Assembly (NCBI GenBank): GCA_913778205.1
Contig: CAJYUW010000055.1
Coordinates: forward strand, 1-58,915
Source of the DNA: an uncultured Curtobacterium sp.
GTDB taxonomy: Bacteria; Actinomycetota; Actinomycetes; Actinomycetales; Microbacteriaceae
Length of the DNA: 58,915 nucleotides
Direction of reading: 5' to 3'
Shown here: positions 32,447 to 41,317 of the stretch, in pieces
Layout: each line of letters begins with the position of its first letter
How positions within the stretch are numbered: the first letter of the stretch is position 1
Translations under genes and position numbers: made by a program
Notes under the pieces: model-generated
What the model saw: only the letters and a program-made list of their open reading frames with translations
What the model was told of the DNA's origin: nothing
Database searches by the model: none

Positions 32447-33904
32447 ATGGGAAAGACGCTCGCCGAGAAGGTGTGGGACGACCACGTCGTGGTCAAGGGC
32501 GAGGACGGCAAGCCGGACCTCCTCTACATCGACCTCCACCTCGTGCACGAGGTCACGAGCCCGCAGGCGTTCGACGGCCTGCGTCAGGCCGGCCGGCCGG
32601 TGCGACGGCTCGACCTCACGATCGCGACCGAGGACCACAACACGCCGACCCTCGCGATCGACCGACCCATCGCCGACCCGACGAGCCGCACGCAGATCGA
32701 GACGCTCCGCCGCAACTGCGCGGAGTTCGGCGTCCGCCTGCACTCGCTGGGCGACAAGGAGCAGGGGATCGTCCACGTCGTCGGCCCGCAGCTCGGCCTG
32801 ACCATGCCGGGGATCACGGTCGTCTGCGGCGACTCGCACACGTCGACGCACGGCGCGTTCGGCGCGATGGCGTTCGGCATCGGGACGTCCGAGGTCGAGC
32901 ACGTCCTCGCCACGCAGACCCTGCCGCTCAAGCCGTTCAAGACGATGGCGATCACGGTAGAGGGCACCCTCCGACCGGGCGTCACCGCGAAGGACATCAT
33001 CCTCGCGGTCATCGCGAAGATCGGCACCGGCGGCGGGCAGGGGTACGTGCTCGAGTACCGCGGCTCCGCGATCCGCGCGCTCTCGATGGAGGGCCGCATG
33101 ACGATCTGCAACATGTCGATCGAGGCCGGTGCCCGCGCGGGCATGGTCGCACCCGACCAGACCACCTACGAGTACGTCCAGGGCCGCGACCACGCGCCGA
33201 CGGGGCAGGACTGGGACGACGCGGTCGCGTACTGGGAGACGCTGCGCACCGACGACGACGCGGTCTTCGACGCCGAGGTGTTCATCGACGCCGACGAGCT
33301 CGAGCCCTTCGTGACCTGGGGTACCAACCCCGGCCAGGGCGTGTCCCTGTCCGAGAACGTGCCGTCACCGTCGGACTACAGCGACCCCAACGACCAGGCG
33401 GCGGCGCAGCGTGCGTTGGAGTACATGGACCTCGCCGCCGGCACGCCCATGAAGGACATCGCCGTCGACGCGGTCTTCATGGGGTCCTGCACGAACTCGC
33501 GCATCGAGGACCTCCGGGCCTTCGCGTCGATCATCAGGGGCCGGAAGAAGGCCGACGGCGTCCGCGTCATGGTCGTGCCGGGCTCCGCGCGCGTCCGGCT
33601 CGAGGCCGAGGCCGAGGGGCTGGATCAGGTGTTCACGGAGTTCGGCGCGGAGTGGCGGTTCGCCGGCTGCTCGATGTGCCTCGGCATGAACCCCGACCAG
33701 CTCGCGCCGGGGGAGCGTTGCGCGTCGACCTCGAACCGCAACTTCGAGGGTCGGCAGGGCAAGGGCGGCCGGACGCACCTCGTCTCGCCGCTCGTCGCCG
33801 CCGCCACCGCCGTCCGCGGGACGCTGTCGAGCCCGTGGGACCTGCAGACCGACGACGAGATCGCCGCGGCGACGTCCGCCACCGCCACCGAGGGGAAGTT
33901 CTGA
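32447..33904 (+). CDS. leuC: 3-isopropylmalate dehydratase large subunit
   Basis: 485 aa from ATG 32447 (AGGAAGGG upstream). Converts 2- to 3-isopropylmalate in leucine synthesis with a 4Fe-4S cluster. The cluster Cys residues are in [14 protein letters not shown] (about 344-357) and [14 protein letters not shown] (about 405-418), and the substrate segment is [20 protein letters not shown]. Full family length. The stop and the leuD ATG share a base (TGATG), so the two subunits are coupled. The operator palindrome upstream suggests repression. Confidence 0.97.
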   Translation: MGKTLAEKVWDDHVVVKGEDGKPDLLYIDLHLVHEVTSPQAFDGLRQAGRPVRRLDLTIATEDHNTPTLAIDRPIADPTSRTQIETLRRNCAEFGVRLHSLGDKEQGIVHVVGPQLGLTMPGITVVCGDSHTSTHGAFGAMAFGIGTSEVEHVLATQTLPLKPFKTMAITVEGTLRPGVTAKDIILAVIAKIGTGGGQGYVLEYRGSAIRALSMEGRMTICNMSIEAGARAGMVAPDQTTYEYVQGRDHAPTGQDWDDAVAYWETLRTDDDAVFDAEVFIDADELEPFVTWGTNPGQGVSLSENVPSPSDYSDPNDQAAAQRALEYMDLAAGTPMKDIAVDAVFMGSCTNSRIEDLRAFASIIRGRKKADGVRVMVVPGSARVRLEAEAEGLDQVFTEFGAEWRFAGCSMCLGMNPDQLAPGERCASTSNRNFEGRQGKGGRTHLVSPLVAAATAVRGTLSSPWDLQTDDEIAAATSATATEGKF

Positions 33905-34500
33905 TGGACAAGATCACCACCGTCACCGGGGTCGCTGCGCCGCTGAAGCGCTCGAACGTCGACACCGACCAGATCATCCCGGCCGTCTACCTCAAGCGCG
34001 TCACGAAGACCGGGTTCGAGGACGCGCTGTTCGCGGGGTGGCGGCAGGACCCCGACTTCGTGCTGAACCAGGCTCCGTACGACACCGCGAAGGTCCTGGT
34101 CGCCGGACCCGACTTCGGCACCGGGTCGAGCCGCGAGCACGCCGTCTGGGCGCTCCGCGACTTCGGGTTCCGGGTCGTCGTGTCGTCGCGGTTCGCCGAC
34201 ATCTTCAAGGGCAACGCCGGCAAGCAGGGCCTCGTCACGGCGATCGTGACGGAGCCCGAGGTCGAGGCGCTCTGGGCCGAGATCGAGCGGAACCCCGGCG
34301 TGTCGGCGACGGTGGACCTGGTGGCGCAGCGCGTGTCGATCGGCGCGGTGGACGTGGCCTTCGAGATCGACGCTTACACTCGTTGGCGGTTGATGGAAGG
34401 GCTCGACGACATCGGGCTCACCCTCCGTGACGAGACCGCGATCACGGAGTTCGAATCCCGCCGCTCCCGTTGGCGGCCGAAGACATTGCCGGTGAAGTAG
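33904..34500 (+). CDS. leuD: 3-isopropylmalate dehydratase small subunit
   Basis: 198 aa from ATG 33904, coupled to leuC. It has [20 protein letters not shown] at the start, [17 protein letters not shown] (about residues 71-87, the substrate-binding swivel motif) and [17 protein letters not shown]. Supplies the mobile domain that completes the LeuC active site. The final G of its stop codon is the first base of the murA start, so leucine and cell-wall genes may be read as one transcript. Confidence 0.97.
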   Translation: MDKITTVTGVAAPLKRSNVDTDQIIPAVYLKRVTKTGFEDALFAGWRQDPDFVLNQAPYDTAKVLVAGPDFGTGSSREHAVWALRDFGFRVVVSSRFADIFKGNAGKQGLVTAIVTEPEVEALWAEIERNPGVSATVDLVAQRVSIGAVDVAFEIDAYTRWRLMEGLDDIGLTLRDETAITEFESRRSRWRPKTLPVK

Positions 34501-35867
34501 TGAACTCTCTCGTACAGGACGCCGCAGCCGCTGGGGCCCGCGTGGGCCTCAAGTCGGACGAGATCGTCATCAGGGGCGGCAAGCCGCTCGTGGGTCGCAT
34601 CGAGGTCCGCGGGGCGAAGAACCTCGCGACCAAGGCGATGGTGGCGGCACTCCTGGGCGACACCCCCTCGATCCTCAAGGACGTGCCGGACATCTCCGAC
34701 GTCAAGGTCGTCCGCGGCCTGCTCGAGGTGCACGGGGTGCGCATCACGGACCCTGCACGAGGCGAGCTCATCCTCGACCCGTCGAACGTCGAGTCGGCGC
34801 ACTTCGCCGAGATCGACGCGCACGCCGGGTCGAGCCGCATCCCGATCCTGTTCTGCGGCCCGCTGCTGCACAAGCTCGGCGAGGCCTTCATCCCCGACCT
34901 CGGCGGCTGCCGCATCGGCGACCGTCCGATCGACTTCCACCTCGACGCGCTCCGCGCAATGGGCGCCGTCGTCGACAAGCAGGTCAGCGGCATCCACCTC
35001 ACCGCGCCGGACGGGCTCCGCGGCGCCGAGATCGAGCTCCCGTACCCGAGCGTCGGCGCGACCGAGCAGGTGCTCCTGTCCGCGGTGCTCGCGTCCGGCA
35101 CGACCGAGCTCCGGAACGCGGCCATCGAGCCCGAGATCATGGACCTCATCGCGATCCTGCAGAAGATGGGCGCGATCGTGTCCGTCGAGCCGAACCGCGT
35201 CATCTTCATCGAGGGCGTCGAGTCGCTCCGCGGGTACACCCACCGCGCGATCAACGACCGCAACGAGGCCGCGAGCTGGGCGTCCGCCGCGCTCGCGACC
35301 AACGGCGACATCTTCGTCGAGGGCGCGAAGCAGCAGGAGCTCATGACGTTCCTCAACGTCTTCCGCAAGGTCGGCGGCGGGTTCGACGTCCAGGAGGACG
35401 GCATCCGCTTCTACCGCGAGCGCGAGGTCCTGCGCCCGGTCGTCGTGGAGACCGACGTGCACCCCGGCTTCATGACCGACTGGCAGCAGCCGCTCGTCGT
35501 CGCGCTCACCCAGGCGGACGGCCAGAGCATCGTGCACGAGACCGTGTACGAGAACCGCTTCGGCTTCACCGACGCCCTGAACGAGATGGGCGCCGACATC
35601 GTCGTCCACAAGGAGGGCCTGCCGGGTCACGACCGCCGTGTCGCCCGCCGGCCGTTCGAGCAGGCCGCCGTCATCACCGGCCCGACGACGCTGCACGCCG
35701 CGGACGTCCGCGTGCCCGACCTCCGCGGCGGCTTCAGCCACCTCATCGCGGCGCTGACCGCCGAGGGGGAGTCGCGGATCTCCAACGTCGGCATCATCAG
35801 CCGGGGCTACGAGCACTTCATCCCGAAGCTCCGCAAGCTCGGCGCCGACTTCGACTTCGCGGGCTGA
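34500..35867 (+). CDS. murA: UDP-N-acetylglucosamine 1-carboxyvinyltransferase
   Basis: 455 aa from GTG 34500, which overlaps the leuD stop. The longer frame from 34470 is less likely. First committed step of peptidoglycan synthesis: transfer of enolpyruvate to UDP-GlcNAc. Marks are GRIEVRGAKNLATKAMVAAL, the reactive loop LGGCRIGDRP with Cys at about residue 137 (the fosfomycin target is present), and the C-terminal RGGFSHLIAALTAEGES. Length and order fit the family. Start of the run murA - acyltransferase - gpsA - ddl of envelope genes. Confidence 0.96.
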   Translation: MNSLVQDAAAAGARVGLKSDEIVIRGGKPLVGRIEVRGAKNLATKAMVAALLGDTPSILKDVPDISDVKVVRGLLEVHGVRITDPARGELILDPSNVESAHFAEIDAHAGSSRIPILFCGPLLHKLGEAFIPDLGGCRIGDRPIDFHLDALRAMGAVVDKQVSGIHLTAPDGLRGAEIELPYPSVGATEQVLLSAVLASGTTELRNAAIEPEIMDLIAILQKMGAIVSVEPNRVIFIEGVESLRGYTHRAINDRNEAASWASAALATNGDIFVEGAKQQELMTFLNVFRKVGGGFDVQEDGIRFYREREVLRPVVVETDVHPGFMTDWQQPLVVALTQADGQSIVHETVYENRFGFTDALNEMGADIVVHKEGLPGHDRRVARRPFEQAAVITGPTTLHAADVRVPDLRGGFSHLIAALTAEGESRISNVGIISRGYEHFIPKLRKLGADFDFAG

Positions 35868-35872
35868 GCGCC

Positions 35873-36703
35873 GTGGCTGGTACGTCGCAGGGCGACGGTG
35901 ACGGCCTGGAGGCGCGGCGCGCGTCCGCCGCGCAGGTCACCACGGGGCTGCCCACGCCCGGGCGCCGGTGGCGCAAGGGGGAGCTGAACACCGCGTTCCG
36001 CATCACCGCGTCGGTGGTGATCCCGGTGTTCCGGTTCTCCGCGCGGTACCACTGGCACGGGCCGAGGCGCCTGCCCGAGGGTGGCGCGTTCGTGCTGGCC
36101 CCGAACCACTTCACGAACATCGACCCGCTGGTGGTGGGCACGGCCGTGTGGCTGTCCCGTCGCGCGCCGCGGTTCCTCGCGAAGGCGTCGCTGTTCACGG
36201 TCCCGGTCTTCGGCAAGCTCATGTCCGGCATGGGGCAGATCCCGGTCGCGCGCTCCGGCCGGACGCGGCTCAGCGATCCGCTCGGCGGCGGCAAGTCCGT
36301 CATCGACCAGGGCGGCGCGATCATCGTCTACCCGGAGGGCACGCTCACGCGCGACCCCGACCTCTGGCCGATGCGCGGCAAGACCGGTGCGGTGCGGATC
36401 GCGCTCGAGAACGACGTCCCGCTCATCCCCATGGCCCACTGGGGCACGCAGGGGATCATGGCGCGGTACGCGAAGAAGCTGAAGCTCTTCCCGCCGACGC
36501 GCGTGGACGTGATCGTCGGCGACGAGGTCGACCTGTCGGCGTACCGCGGTCGGCCGATCGACCAGCAGATGCTCGTCGAGGCGACCGCGATCGTCATGCA
36601 GCGCATCACCGAACTGTTGGAGGAGCTCCGCGGCGAGCAGGCTCCGGCGACCCGCTGGGACCCGGCGGCGAACAACCAGAAGGAGACCGGGAAGTTTGAG
36701 TGA
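35873..36703 (+). CDS. lysophospholipid acyltransferase (PlsC-like)
   Basis: 276 aa from GTG 35873, five bases after murA. The acyltransferase motifs are NHFTNIDPL (HX4D, about residues 81-87), RSGRTRLSD, the acceptor motif VYPEGTLTRD (about 155-164) and IPMAHWG. It acylates a lysophosphatidate-type acceptor at the membrane in phospholipid synthesis. The gpsA gene, which makes glycerol-3-phosphate, overlaps its end, consistent with a shared glycerolipid role. Only weak hydrophobic anchoring (FRITASVVIPVFRF) is seen at the N-terminus. Confidence 0.92.
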   Translation: MAGTSQGDGDGLEARRASAAQVTTGLPTPGRRWRKGELNTAFRITASVVIPVFRFSARYHWHGPRRLPEGGAFVLAPNHFTNIDPLVVGTAVWLSRRAPRFLAKASLFTVPVFGKLMSGMGQIPVARSGRTRLSDPLGGGKSVIDQGGAIIVYPEGTLTRDPDLWPMRGKTGAVRIALENDVPLIPMAHWGTQGIMARYAKKLKLFPPTRVDVIVGDEVDLSAYRGRPIDQQMLVEATAIVMQRITELLEELRGEQAPATRWDPAANNQKETGKFE

Positions 36704-37808
36704 CCACGGACCGGGCCTCCGCCCGCACGAGGACCACCCGGACCCCGTCGTCGCCGCCCCGGGCGCGGTCGACACGGCCGCCATCCGCGTGGTGATGCAG
36801 ACGACGGACAAGCCGCGCGTGGCCGTGATCGGTGCCGGCAGCTGGGGGACCACGTTCGCGAAGGTGCTCGCCGAGGGTGGCGCCGACACGGTCGTCTGGG
36901 CACGCCGTCCCGAGGTCGCCCGCGAGATCACCGAGACCAAGCGCAACACGGAGTACCTGCCCGGCATCAACCTGCCGCGCACCCTGACGGCGTCGACGTC
37001 GCTCGCCGCCGTCCTCGACGGCGCCGAGCAGGTCTACGTGTCCGTCCCGTCGCAGTCGCTCCGCGCGAACCTCGACGCGATCGCACCGCTCCTGCCCGCG
37101 GACGTGCCCGTCGTGAGCCTCATGAAGGGCGTCGAGAAGGCGACCGGCCTGCGGATGAGCGAGGTCCTGCACGAGGGACTCGGGATCGACCGCGACCGCA
37201 TCGCCGTCGCCAGCGGGCCGAACCTGGCACTCGAGATCGCCCGCCGGCAGCCCACCGCGGCCGTCGTGTCGTCGACGTCGCTCGACACCGCCACCGCGGT
37301 CGCAGCCGTCGCCACGAACCCGTACTTCCGGTCGTTCATCAACACCGACGTGATCGGCACCGAGTTCGGCGGCGTGCTCAAGAACCTCATCGCGGTCGCC
37401 ATCGGCATCGTGGACGGCGTCGGCTACGGCGAGAACACGAAGGCGTCGATCATCACCCGCGGTCTCGCCGAGATGACCGACTTCGCGGTGTCCCTCGGGG
37501 CGCAGGCCTCGACGCTGTCCGGTCTGGCCGGACTCGGCGACCTGATCGCCACGTGCCAGTCGCCGCTGTCGCGCAACAACACCGCCGGCCGACTGCTCGG
37601 TCAGGGGTACCGGTTCGACGAGGTCGTCCGCCAGATGAACCAGACCGCCGAGGGCCTGGCGTCCGTCGCGCCGATCCTCGAGCTCGCTGCGGCGAACGGG
37701 GTCGACATGCCCATCGTCAGCCAGGTGGGCGAGGTGCTCGCCGGTAGGCTCGACCCGCGCAACATCGCGCCGCACCTCACCGAGACCGACGAGCCCCAGG
37801 GCGAGTGA
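36696..37808 (+). CDS. gpsA: NAD(P)H-dependent glycerol-3-phosphate dehydrogenase
   Basis: 370 aa from TTG 36696, preferred because AAGGAG lies upstream and the overlap with the acyltransferase is 8 bases. ATG 36795 (MQTTDKPRV) is the alternative and would give 337 aa, nearer the usual length. Makes sn-glycerol-3-phosphate for phospholipids. It has the dinucleotide site VAVIGAGSWGTTFAKVLAEG, ASGPNLALEIARRQPTA, GVLKNLIAVAIGIVDG (catalytic Lys) and TLSGLAGLGDLIATC. The extra N-terminal 33 residues are hydrophilic and poorly conserved in style. Confidence 0.94.
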   Translation: MSDHGPGLRPHEDHPDPVVAAPGAVDTAAIRVVMQTTDKPRVAVIGAGSWGTTFAKVLAEGGADTVVWARRPEVAREITETKRNTEYLPGINLPRTLTASTSLAAVLDGAEQVYVSVPSQSLRANLDAIAPLLPADVPVVSLMKGVEKATGLRMSEVLHEGLGIDRDRIAVASGPNLALEIARRQPTAAVVSSTSLDTATAVAAVATNPYFRSFINTDVIGTEFGGVLKNLIAVAIGIVDGVGYGENTKASIITRGLAEMTDFAVSLGAQASTLSGLAGLGDLIATCQSPLSRNNTAGRLLGQGYRFDEVVRQMNQTAEGLASVAPILELAAANGVDMPIVSQVGEVLAGRLDPRNIAPHLTETDEPQGE

Positions 37809-37837
37809 CGGGTCCGCGACCACCCAAGGGGTCCACC

Positions 37838-38923
37838 ATGGCCAAGACCACCGTCGCCGTGCTGTTCGGCGGCCGTTCCAGCGAGCACGCGATCAGCTGC
37901 GTCACCGCCGGGGGCATCATGGACGTCGTCGACCGGGACGCGTACGACATCGTCCCGATCGGCATCACCGCTGACGGCGCGTTCACGCTGCAGCCGGACG
38001 ACCCGGCGCGCTGGGCGATCCACGAACGGCACCTGCCCGAGGTCCTCGACAACGGCACCCGCGTCGCGTTCCCGACCTCGCCGGCGACCCGCGACCTCGT
38101 CGTCTCGCACGCGGACGGCACCGTCACCACCGTGCCCGACGTCGACGTCGTGTTCCCGATCCTGCACGGCCCGTTCGGCGAGGACGGCACGATCCAGGGA
38201 CTCCTCGAGATCGCCGGCCTGCCCTACGTCGGCGACGGGGTGCTCGCCAGCGCACTCGCGATGGACAAGCACGTCGCCAAGGCCGTCCTCGAGCACGCCG
38301 GACTCCGTGTCGCGCCGTGGACGACCGTGCTCCGGCGGCAGTGGGCGGCCGACCCGGTCGCCGTCGCCGAGTCCGTCGCGGCCCACGGGTGGCCCGTCTT
38401 CGTGAAGCCCGCGCGCGCCGGGTCGAGCATGGGTGTGTCCCGTGTCGACGAGCCGTCGCAGCTCGGCGCCGCGATGGACCTCGCGTTCGAGCACGACTCC
38501 AAGGTCATCGTCGAGCCGCGCGTGGTCGGCCGCGAGGTCGAGGTCGCCGTGCTCGAGGGGCGTGACGGCGTCCCGCGGACGAGCCTGCCCGGCGAGATCG
38601 TCGTCGACCAGGACGGCTTCTACGACTTCGAGTCGAAGTACCTCGGCGGTGACGAGTCCCTGCTCTGCCCGGCACCCCTGACCGAGACGCAGACCGACGA
38701 GATCCGGTCGATCGGCGCCCGCGCGTTCGAGGCGATCGGCGGCACCGGCCTCGCCCGGGTCGACTGCTTCCTGACCGACGACGGCTTCGTCGTCAACGAG
38801 GTGAACACCATGCCCGGGTTCACGCCGCTGTCGATGTACCCGCGGTGCTGGGCGGCCACGGGCGTGACCTACGGCGAGCTCGTCACCGAGCTCATCGAGC
38901 TGGGGCGCGCCGCGGTCCGCTGA
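37838..38923 (+). CDS. ddl: D-alanine-D-alanine ligase
   Basis: 361 aa from ATG 37838 with CAAGGGG upstream. GTG 37805 overlapping the gpsA stop is possible but adds non-conserved residues. Joins two D-Ala for the peptidoglycan stem peptide. ATP-grasp marks are TVAVLFGGRSSEHAISC, PILHGPFGEDGTIQGLLE, VFVKPARAGSSMGVSRV and ARVDCFLTDDGFVVNEVNTM, and the closing PGFTPLSMYP. Last gene of the envelope run that starts at murA. Confidence 0.96.
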   Translation: MAKTTVAVLFGGRSSEHAISCVTAGGIMDVVDRDAYDIVPIGITADGAFTLQPDDPARWAIHERHLPEVLDNGTRVAFPTSPATRDLVVSHADGTVTTVPDVDVVFPILHGPFGEDGTIQGLLEIAGLPYVGDGVLASALAMDKHVAKAVLEHAGLRVAPWTTVLRRQWAADPVAVAESVAAHGWPVFVKPARAGSSMGVSRVDEPSQLGAAMDLAFEHDSKVIVEPRVVGREVEVAVLEGRDGVPRTSLPGEIVVDQDGFYDFESKYLGGDESLLCPAPLTETQTDEIRSIGARAFEAIGGTGLARVDCFLTDDGFVVNEVNTMPGFTPLSMYPRCWAATGVTYGELVTELIELGRAAVR

Positions 38924-38959
38924 GGGCCGGGGTGGGCTCGGCTGGCGGTCGGTCTGCGC

Positions 38960-39053
38960 TGTCGCTTCCGCGAGAGCGACACTCTGCCGGACGTCCCCAG
39001 CAGCGATCTGTCGCTTTCGCGAAAGCGACACGGCGTACCTGTCGCTTTCGCGG
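38960..39053. repeat. TGTCGCTTTCG palindrome cluster 1
   Basis: Three members downstream of ddl: TGTCGCTTCCG with CGAGAGCGACA (38960-38981), the perfect palindrome TGTCGCTTTCG + complement (39009-39030) and a half element TGTCGCTTTCGCGG (39040-39053). The second could work as a terminator hairpin for ddl and for the opposing DUF3515 gene. Confidence 0.85.
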
Positions 39054-39097
39054 ACGAGTCGCACGTGGGCCGCACGCGGGCGTGCGCCCGCGGAGCG

Positions 39098-39583
39098 TCA
39101 GCCGTCGACCTCGGACGGGTCGAGGCACCGGTGGCCGTCCTTCGGCAGGGTCGACACCGCGGTGCCGATGTCCTGCAGGACCTGGTCGGTCGCCTTCGCG
39201 GACTCGATGACGACCTGCACCGCGGGGGACCGCCCGAAGGTCGTGTAGACGACCTGGGCCCCACGGTCGTCGCGGATCCAGTCGACCGACCCCTTCGAGA
39301 AGCACGGCAGGTCCGACACCGTGGGGACGGCGACGCCGCAGTGGTAGATCGCCACGGCCGGGTCGCCCCAGGCCGCGGTCGACTGCGCGTTCGTGTTCCG
39401 GAGCGCAGCGTCCGCCCCGACGACGCTCGGCAGTCGGACCTGCGCACCGGCGCACGCGGCGGCGTCGGCGGACGGTGCGGCGGTCATCGAGACGGCGTTC
39501 GTGCAGCCCGTGAGGCCGGCGGCCAGCGCGATCGCCACGCCGAGCATCGCGGCGGTGCGGGTGGTGCGGCGCGCGGTGTCCAT
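39098..39583 (-). CDS. DUF3515 lipoprotein
   Basis: 161 aa from ATG 39583. The signal peptide ends in the lipobox LTGC (about residue 25), so the protein is lipid-anchored outside the membrane. The mature part (AGAQVRLPSVVGADAALRNT, VPTVSDLPCFSKGSVDWIRD, DRGAQVVYTTFGRSPAVQVV) matches the actinomycete DUF3515 family, which has no known function and often lies beside thiL. The -10 box is eight bases from the ATG and overlaps the thiL -10 on the other strand. Confidence 0.88.
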   Translation of the reverse strand: MDTARRTTRTAAMLGVAIALAAGLTGCTNAVSMTAAPSADAAACAGAQVRLPSVVGADAALRNTNAQSTAAWGDPAVAIYHCGVAVPTVSDLPCFSKGSVDWIRDDRGAQVVYTTFGRSPAVQVVIESAKATDQVLQDIGTAVSTLPKDGHRCLDPSEVDG

Positions 39584-39591
39584 CGACGTCC

Positions 39592-39601
39592 AGGCTACCG
39601 T
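39592..39601. promoter_or_regulatory. overlapping divergent -10 boxes of DUF3515 and thiL
   Basis: Minus-strand TAGCCT (39597-39592) is eight bases from ATG 39583. Plus-strand TACCGT (39596-39601) is six bases from GTG 39608. The hexamers share bases 39596-39597. The whole intergenic space is 24 bases and both genes would be leaderless. Confidence 0.55.
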
Positions 39602-39607
39602 TCTCGT

Positions 39608-40603
39608 GTGGACACGCAGCACGGGACCGACCCCGCACCGACCGTGGGGGAGCTCGGCGAGCTCGAGGTCCTCGACCGCATCGTCCGACGCCTGCCCGCG
39701 GGGACGCCCCTCGTCGGACCCGGCGACGACTGCGCCGTGCTCGCCGCCCCCGACGGCCGCACGGTCGTGACGACGGACATGATGGTCCACGGGCCGGACT
39801 TCCGATGGGCCTGGTCCTCGCCGGAGGACATCGGGTGGAAGGCCGCCGCGACGAACCTGTCCGACGTCGCGGCGATGGGGGCGCGGCCGACCGGACTCGT
39901 CGTCGCCCTCGCAGCACCCCAGGGCACGCCCGTCGCGGTCCTCGAGGGCTTCGCCGACGGACTGCGGCTCGCGGTCGACGCCCTCGCGCCGGGCTGCGGT
40001 GTCGTCGGCGGCGACCTCTCGACCTCGTCGACGTTCACCGTCGCGGTGACGGCCTTCGGGGACCTCGGCGGCCGGGAGCCCGTGCTCCGGTCCGGGGCGC
40101 GGGCGGGCGACGTCGTGGCGGTCTCCGGCGAACTCGGGCGGGCGGCCCGCGGACTCGCCCGGCTGTTCCGGGACGGGGTCGCCGCGAACGGGGACCCCGA
40201 CCGCGCGGCGACGATCGCGAGCGGAGCCGACGCCGACCCGGACGTGGGGCGGCAACGGCGGCCGGTGCCGCCCGTCGCCGACGGTGTGCTGGCGGCCCGG
40301 GCCGGTGCCACCGCGATGCTCGACCTGTCCGACGGCCTCGCGATCGACGGTGGACGGCTGGCGCGTGCGAGCCGCGTCACGCTCGACCTCGACCCGGAGG
40401 CCGTCCCGGACGCCGTCTCCCTGCACGGCGGCGAGGACCACGGGCTCCTCGCGACCTTCCCCGCGGACCGGGCCCTCCCCGGGGGCTTCCGTCGCATCGG
40501 GACCGTGCGGGAGCACGGCGAGCACGCCGTGCTGCGCGGCGGGCAGCCCGTCGCGACGACGGGGTGGGACCCCTACGCGGACTGGGACGGCGCCGCGGGC
40601 TGA
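39608..40603 (+). CDS. thiL: thiamine-monophosphate kinase
   Basis: 331 aa from GTG 39608, set by the -10 box six bases upstream. Phosphorylates thiamine monophosphate to the active cofactor. Family marks are VGPGDDCAVLAA (about residues 36-47, metal site), TTDMMVHGPDF, KAAATNLSDVAAMGARPTGL and the C-terminal LDLSDGLAIDGGRLARAS. Length fits. It converges with rsmD over a 53-bp space that holds an 18-bp direct repeat (40609-40626 and 40627-40644, CGGAGCCGACCCGT core). Confidence 0.94.
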   Translation: MDTQHGTDPAPTVGELGELEVLDRIVRRLPAGTPLVGPGDDCAVLAAPDGRTVVTTDMMVHGPDFRWAWSSPEDIGWKAAATNLSDVAAMGARPTGLVVALAAPQGTPVAVLEGFADGLRLAVDALAPGCGVVGGDLSTSSTFTVAVTAFGDLGGREPVLRSGARAGDVVAVSGELGRAARGLARLFRDGVAANGDPDRAATIASGADADPDVGRQRRPVPPVADGVLAARAGATAMLDLSDGLAIDGGRLARASRVTLDLDPEAVPDAVSLHGGEDHGLLATFPADRALPGGFRRIGTVREHGEHAVLRGGQPVATTGWDPYADWDGAAG

Positions 40604-40656
40604 CGTGGCGGAGCCGACCCGTGCCTCGGAGCCGACCCGTCCCTCCAGGCCGGCGC

Positions 40657-41220
40657 TCAGGAGGCGGCGACCACGGCCTCCCACGCGACGGTCTCGCCGT
40701 AGCTGCGCTTGCTGAAGGCCTCGAGCCCGGCCGGCCACGTCGGCTCCGGCGACCGCTTGCTGCGCTCGACGACGACGACGGCGTCGCGCGTGAGCCGCGG
40801 CACCAGGACCTCGAGCACCTCGCCGAGCTCCTGCTCGGTGACCTCGTACGGCGGGTCGATGAACACGAGGTCGAACGTCCGGACCGTCTGCCGCAGGAAC
40901 CCCAGCGCCGGCTGCGCGTGCACGTCGATCCGCACCCCGGGGACGCGCTTCTGCACGGCGCGGGCGTTCTCCTTGCACGCGGCGGCCGCGCCCGCGGCGC
41001 GGTCCACGAGGACCACCTCGACCGCACCGCGCGACGCCGCCTCGAGCCCGAGGGCACCCGTGCCGGCGTAGAGGTCCGCCACCGCCGCGTCCTCGACCAG
41101 ACCCCGCGAGCCGAGCGACGAGAACAGCGCCTCGCGCACGCGGTCGCTCGTCGGCCGGGTGCCCGTCTTCGGCACCCGGAGCGTCGTGGAGCCGGCGGCA
41201 CCGGCGATGATTCGGGTCAT
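40657..41220 (-). CDS. rsmD: 16S rRNA (guanine(966)-N(2))-methyltransferase
   Basis: 187 aa from ATG 41220, with a TACGGT -10 six bases upstream. It has IIAGAAGSTTLRVPKTGTRP, the SAM loop ADLYAGTGALGLEAASRGA (about residues 48-66) and the catalytic motif FIDPPY. Methylates G966 of 16S rRNA in the small subunit. It is divergent from recG, and both genes would have leaderless transcripts starting within a 97-bp space. Confidence 0.94.
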   Translation of the reverse strand: MTRIIAGAAGSTTLRVPKTGTRPTSDRVREALFSSLGSRGLVEDAAVADLYAGTGALGLEAASRGAVEVVLVDRAAGAAAACKENARAVQKRVPGVRIDVHAQPALGFLRQTVRTFDLVFIDPPYEVTEQELGEVLEVLVPRLTRDAVVVVERSKRSPEPTWPAGLEAFSKRSYGETVAWEAVVAAS

Positions 41221-41226
41221 GCAGCC

Positions 41227-41232
41227 ACCGTA
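41227..41232 (-). promoter_or_regulatory. -10 box of a leaderless promoter for rsmD
   Basis: TACGGT on the minus strand lies six bases before ATG 41220. Confidence 0.55.
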
Positions 41233-41305
41233 GCGGCCGTCCGGGCCACCGCCGACGTTCTCCACAGGCCGTCCTGGAGGAACGGTGCACGTCGGTCGTG
41301 CCGGG

Positions 41306-41311
41306 TAGCGT
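41306..41311 (+). promoter_or_regulatory. -10 box of a leaderless promoter for recG
   Basis: TAGCGT lies six bases before GTG 41318. Confidence 0.5.
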
Positions 41312-41317
41312 TGGCGT

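Noticed and set aside
34470..34499. Upstream ATG start for murA
   Set aside because: The extra ten residues overlap leuD and are not like MurA N-termini. GTG 34500 overlaps the leuD stop by one base and gives the expected start.
37805..37837. GTG 37805 as the ddl start
   Set aside because: It would add poorly conserved residues. ATG 37838 has a ribosome site and begins right before the conserved TVAVLFGGRS.
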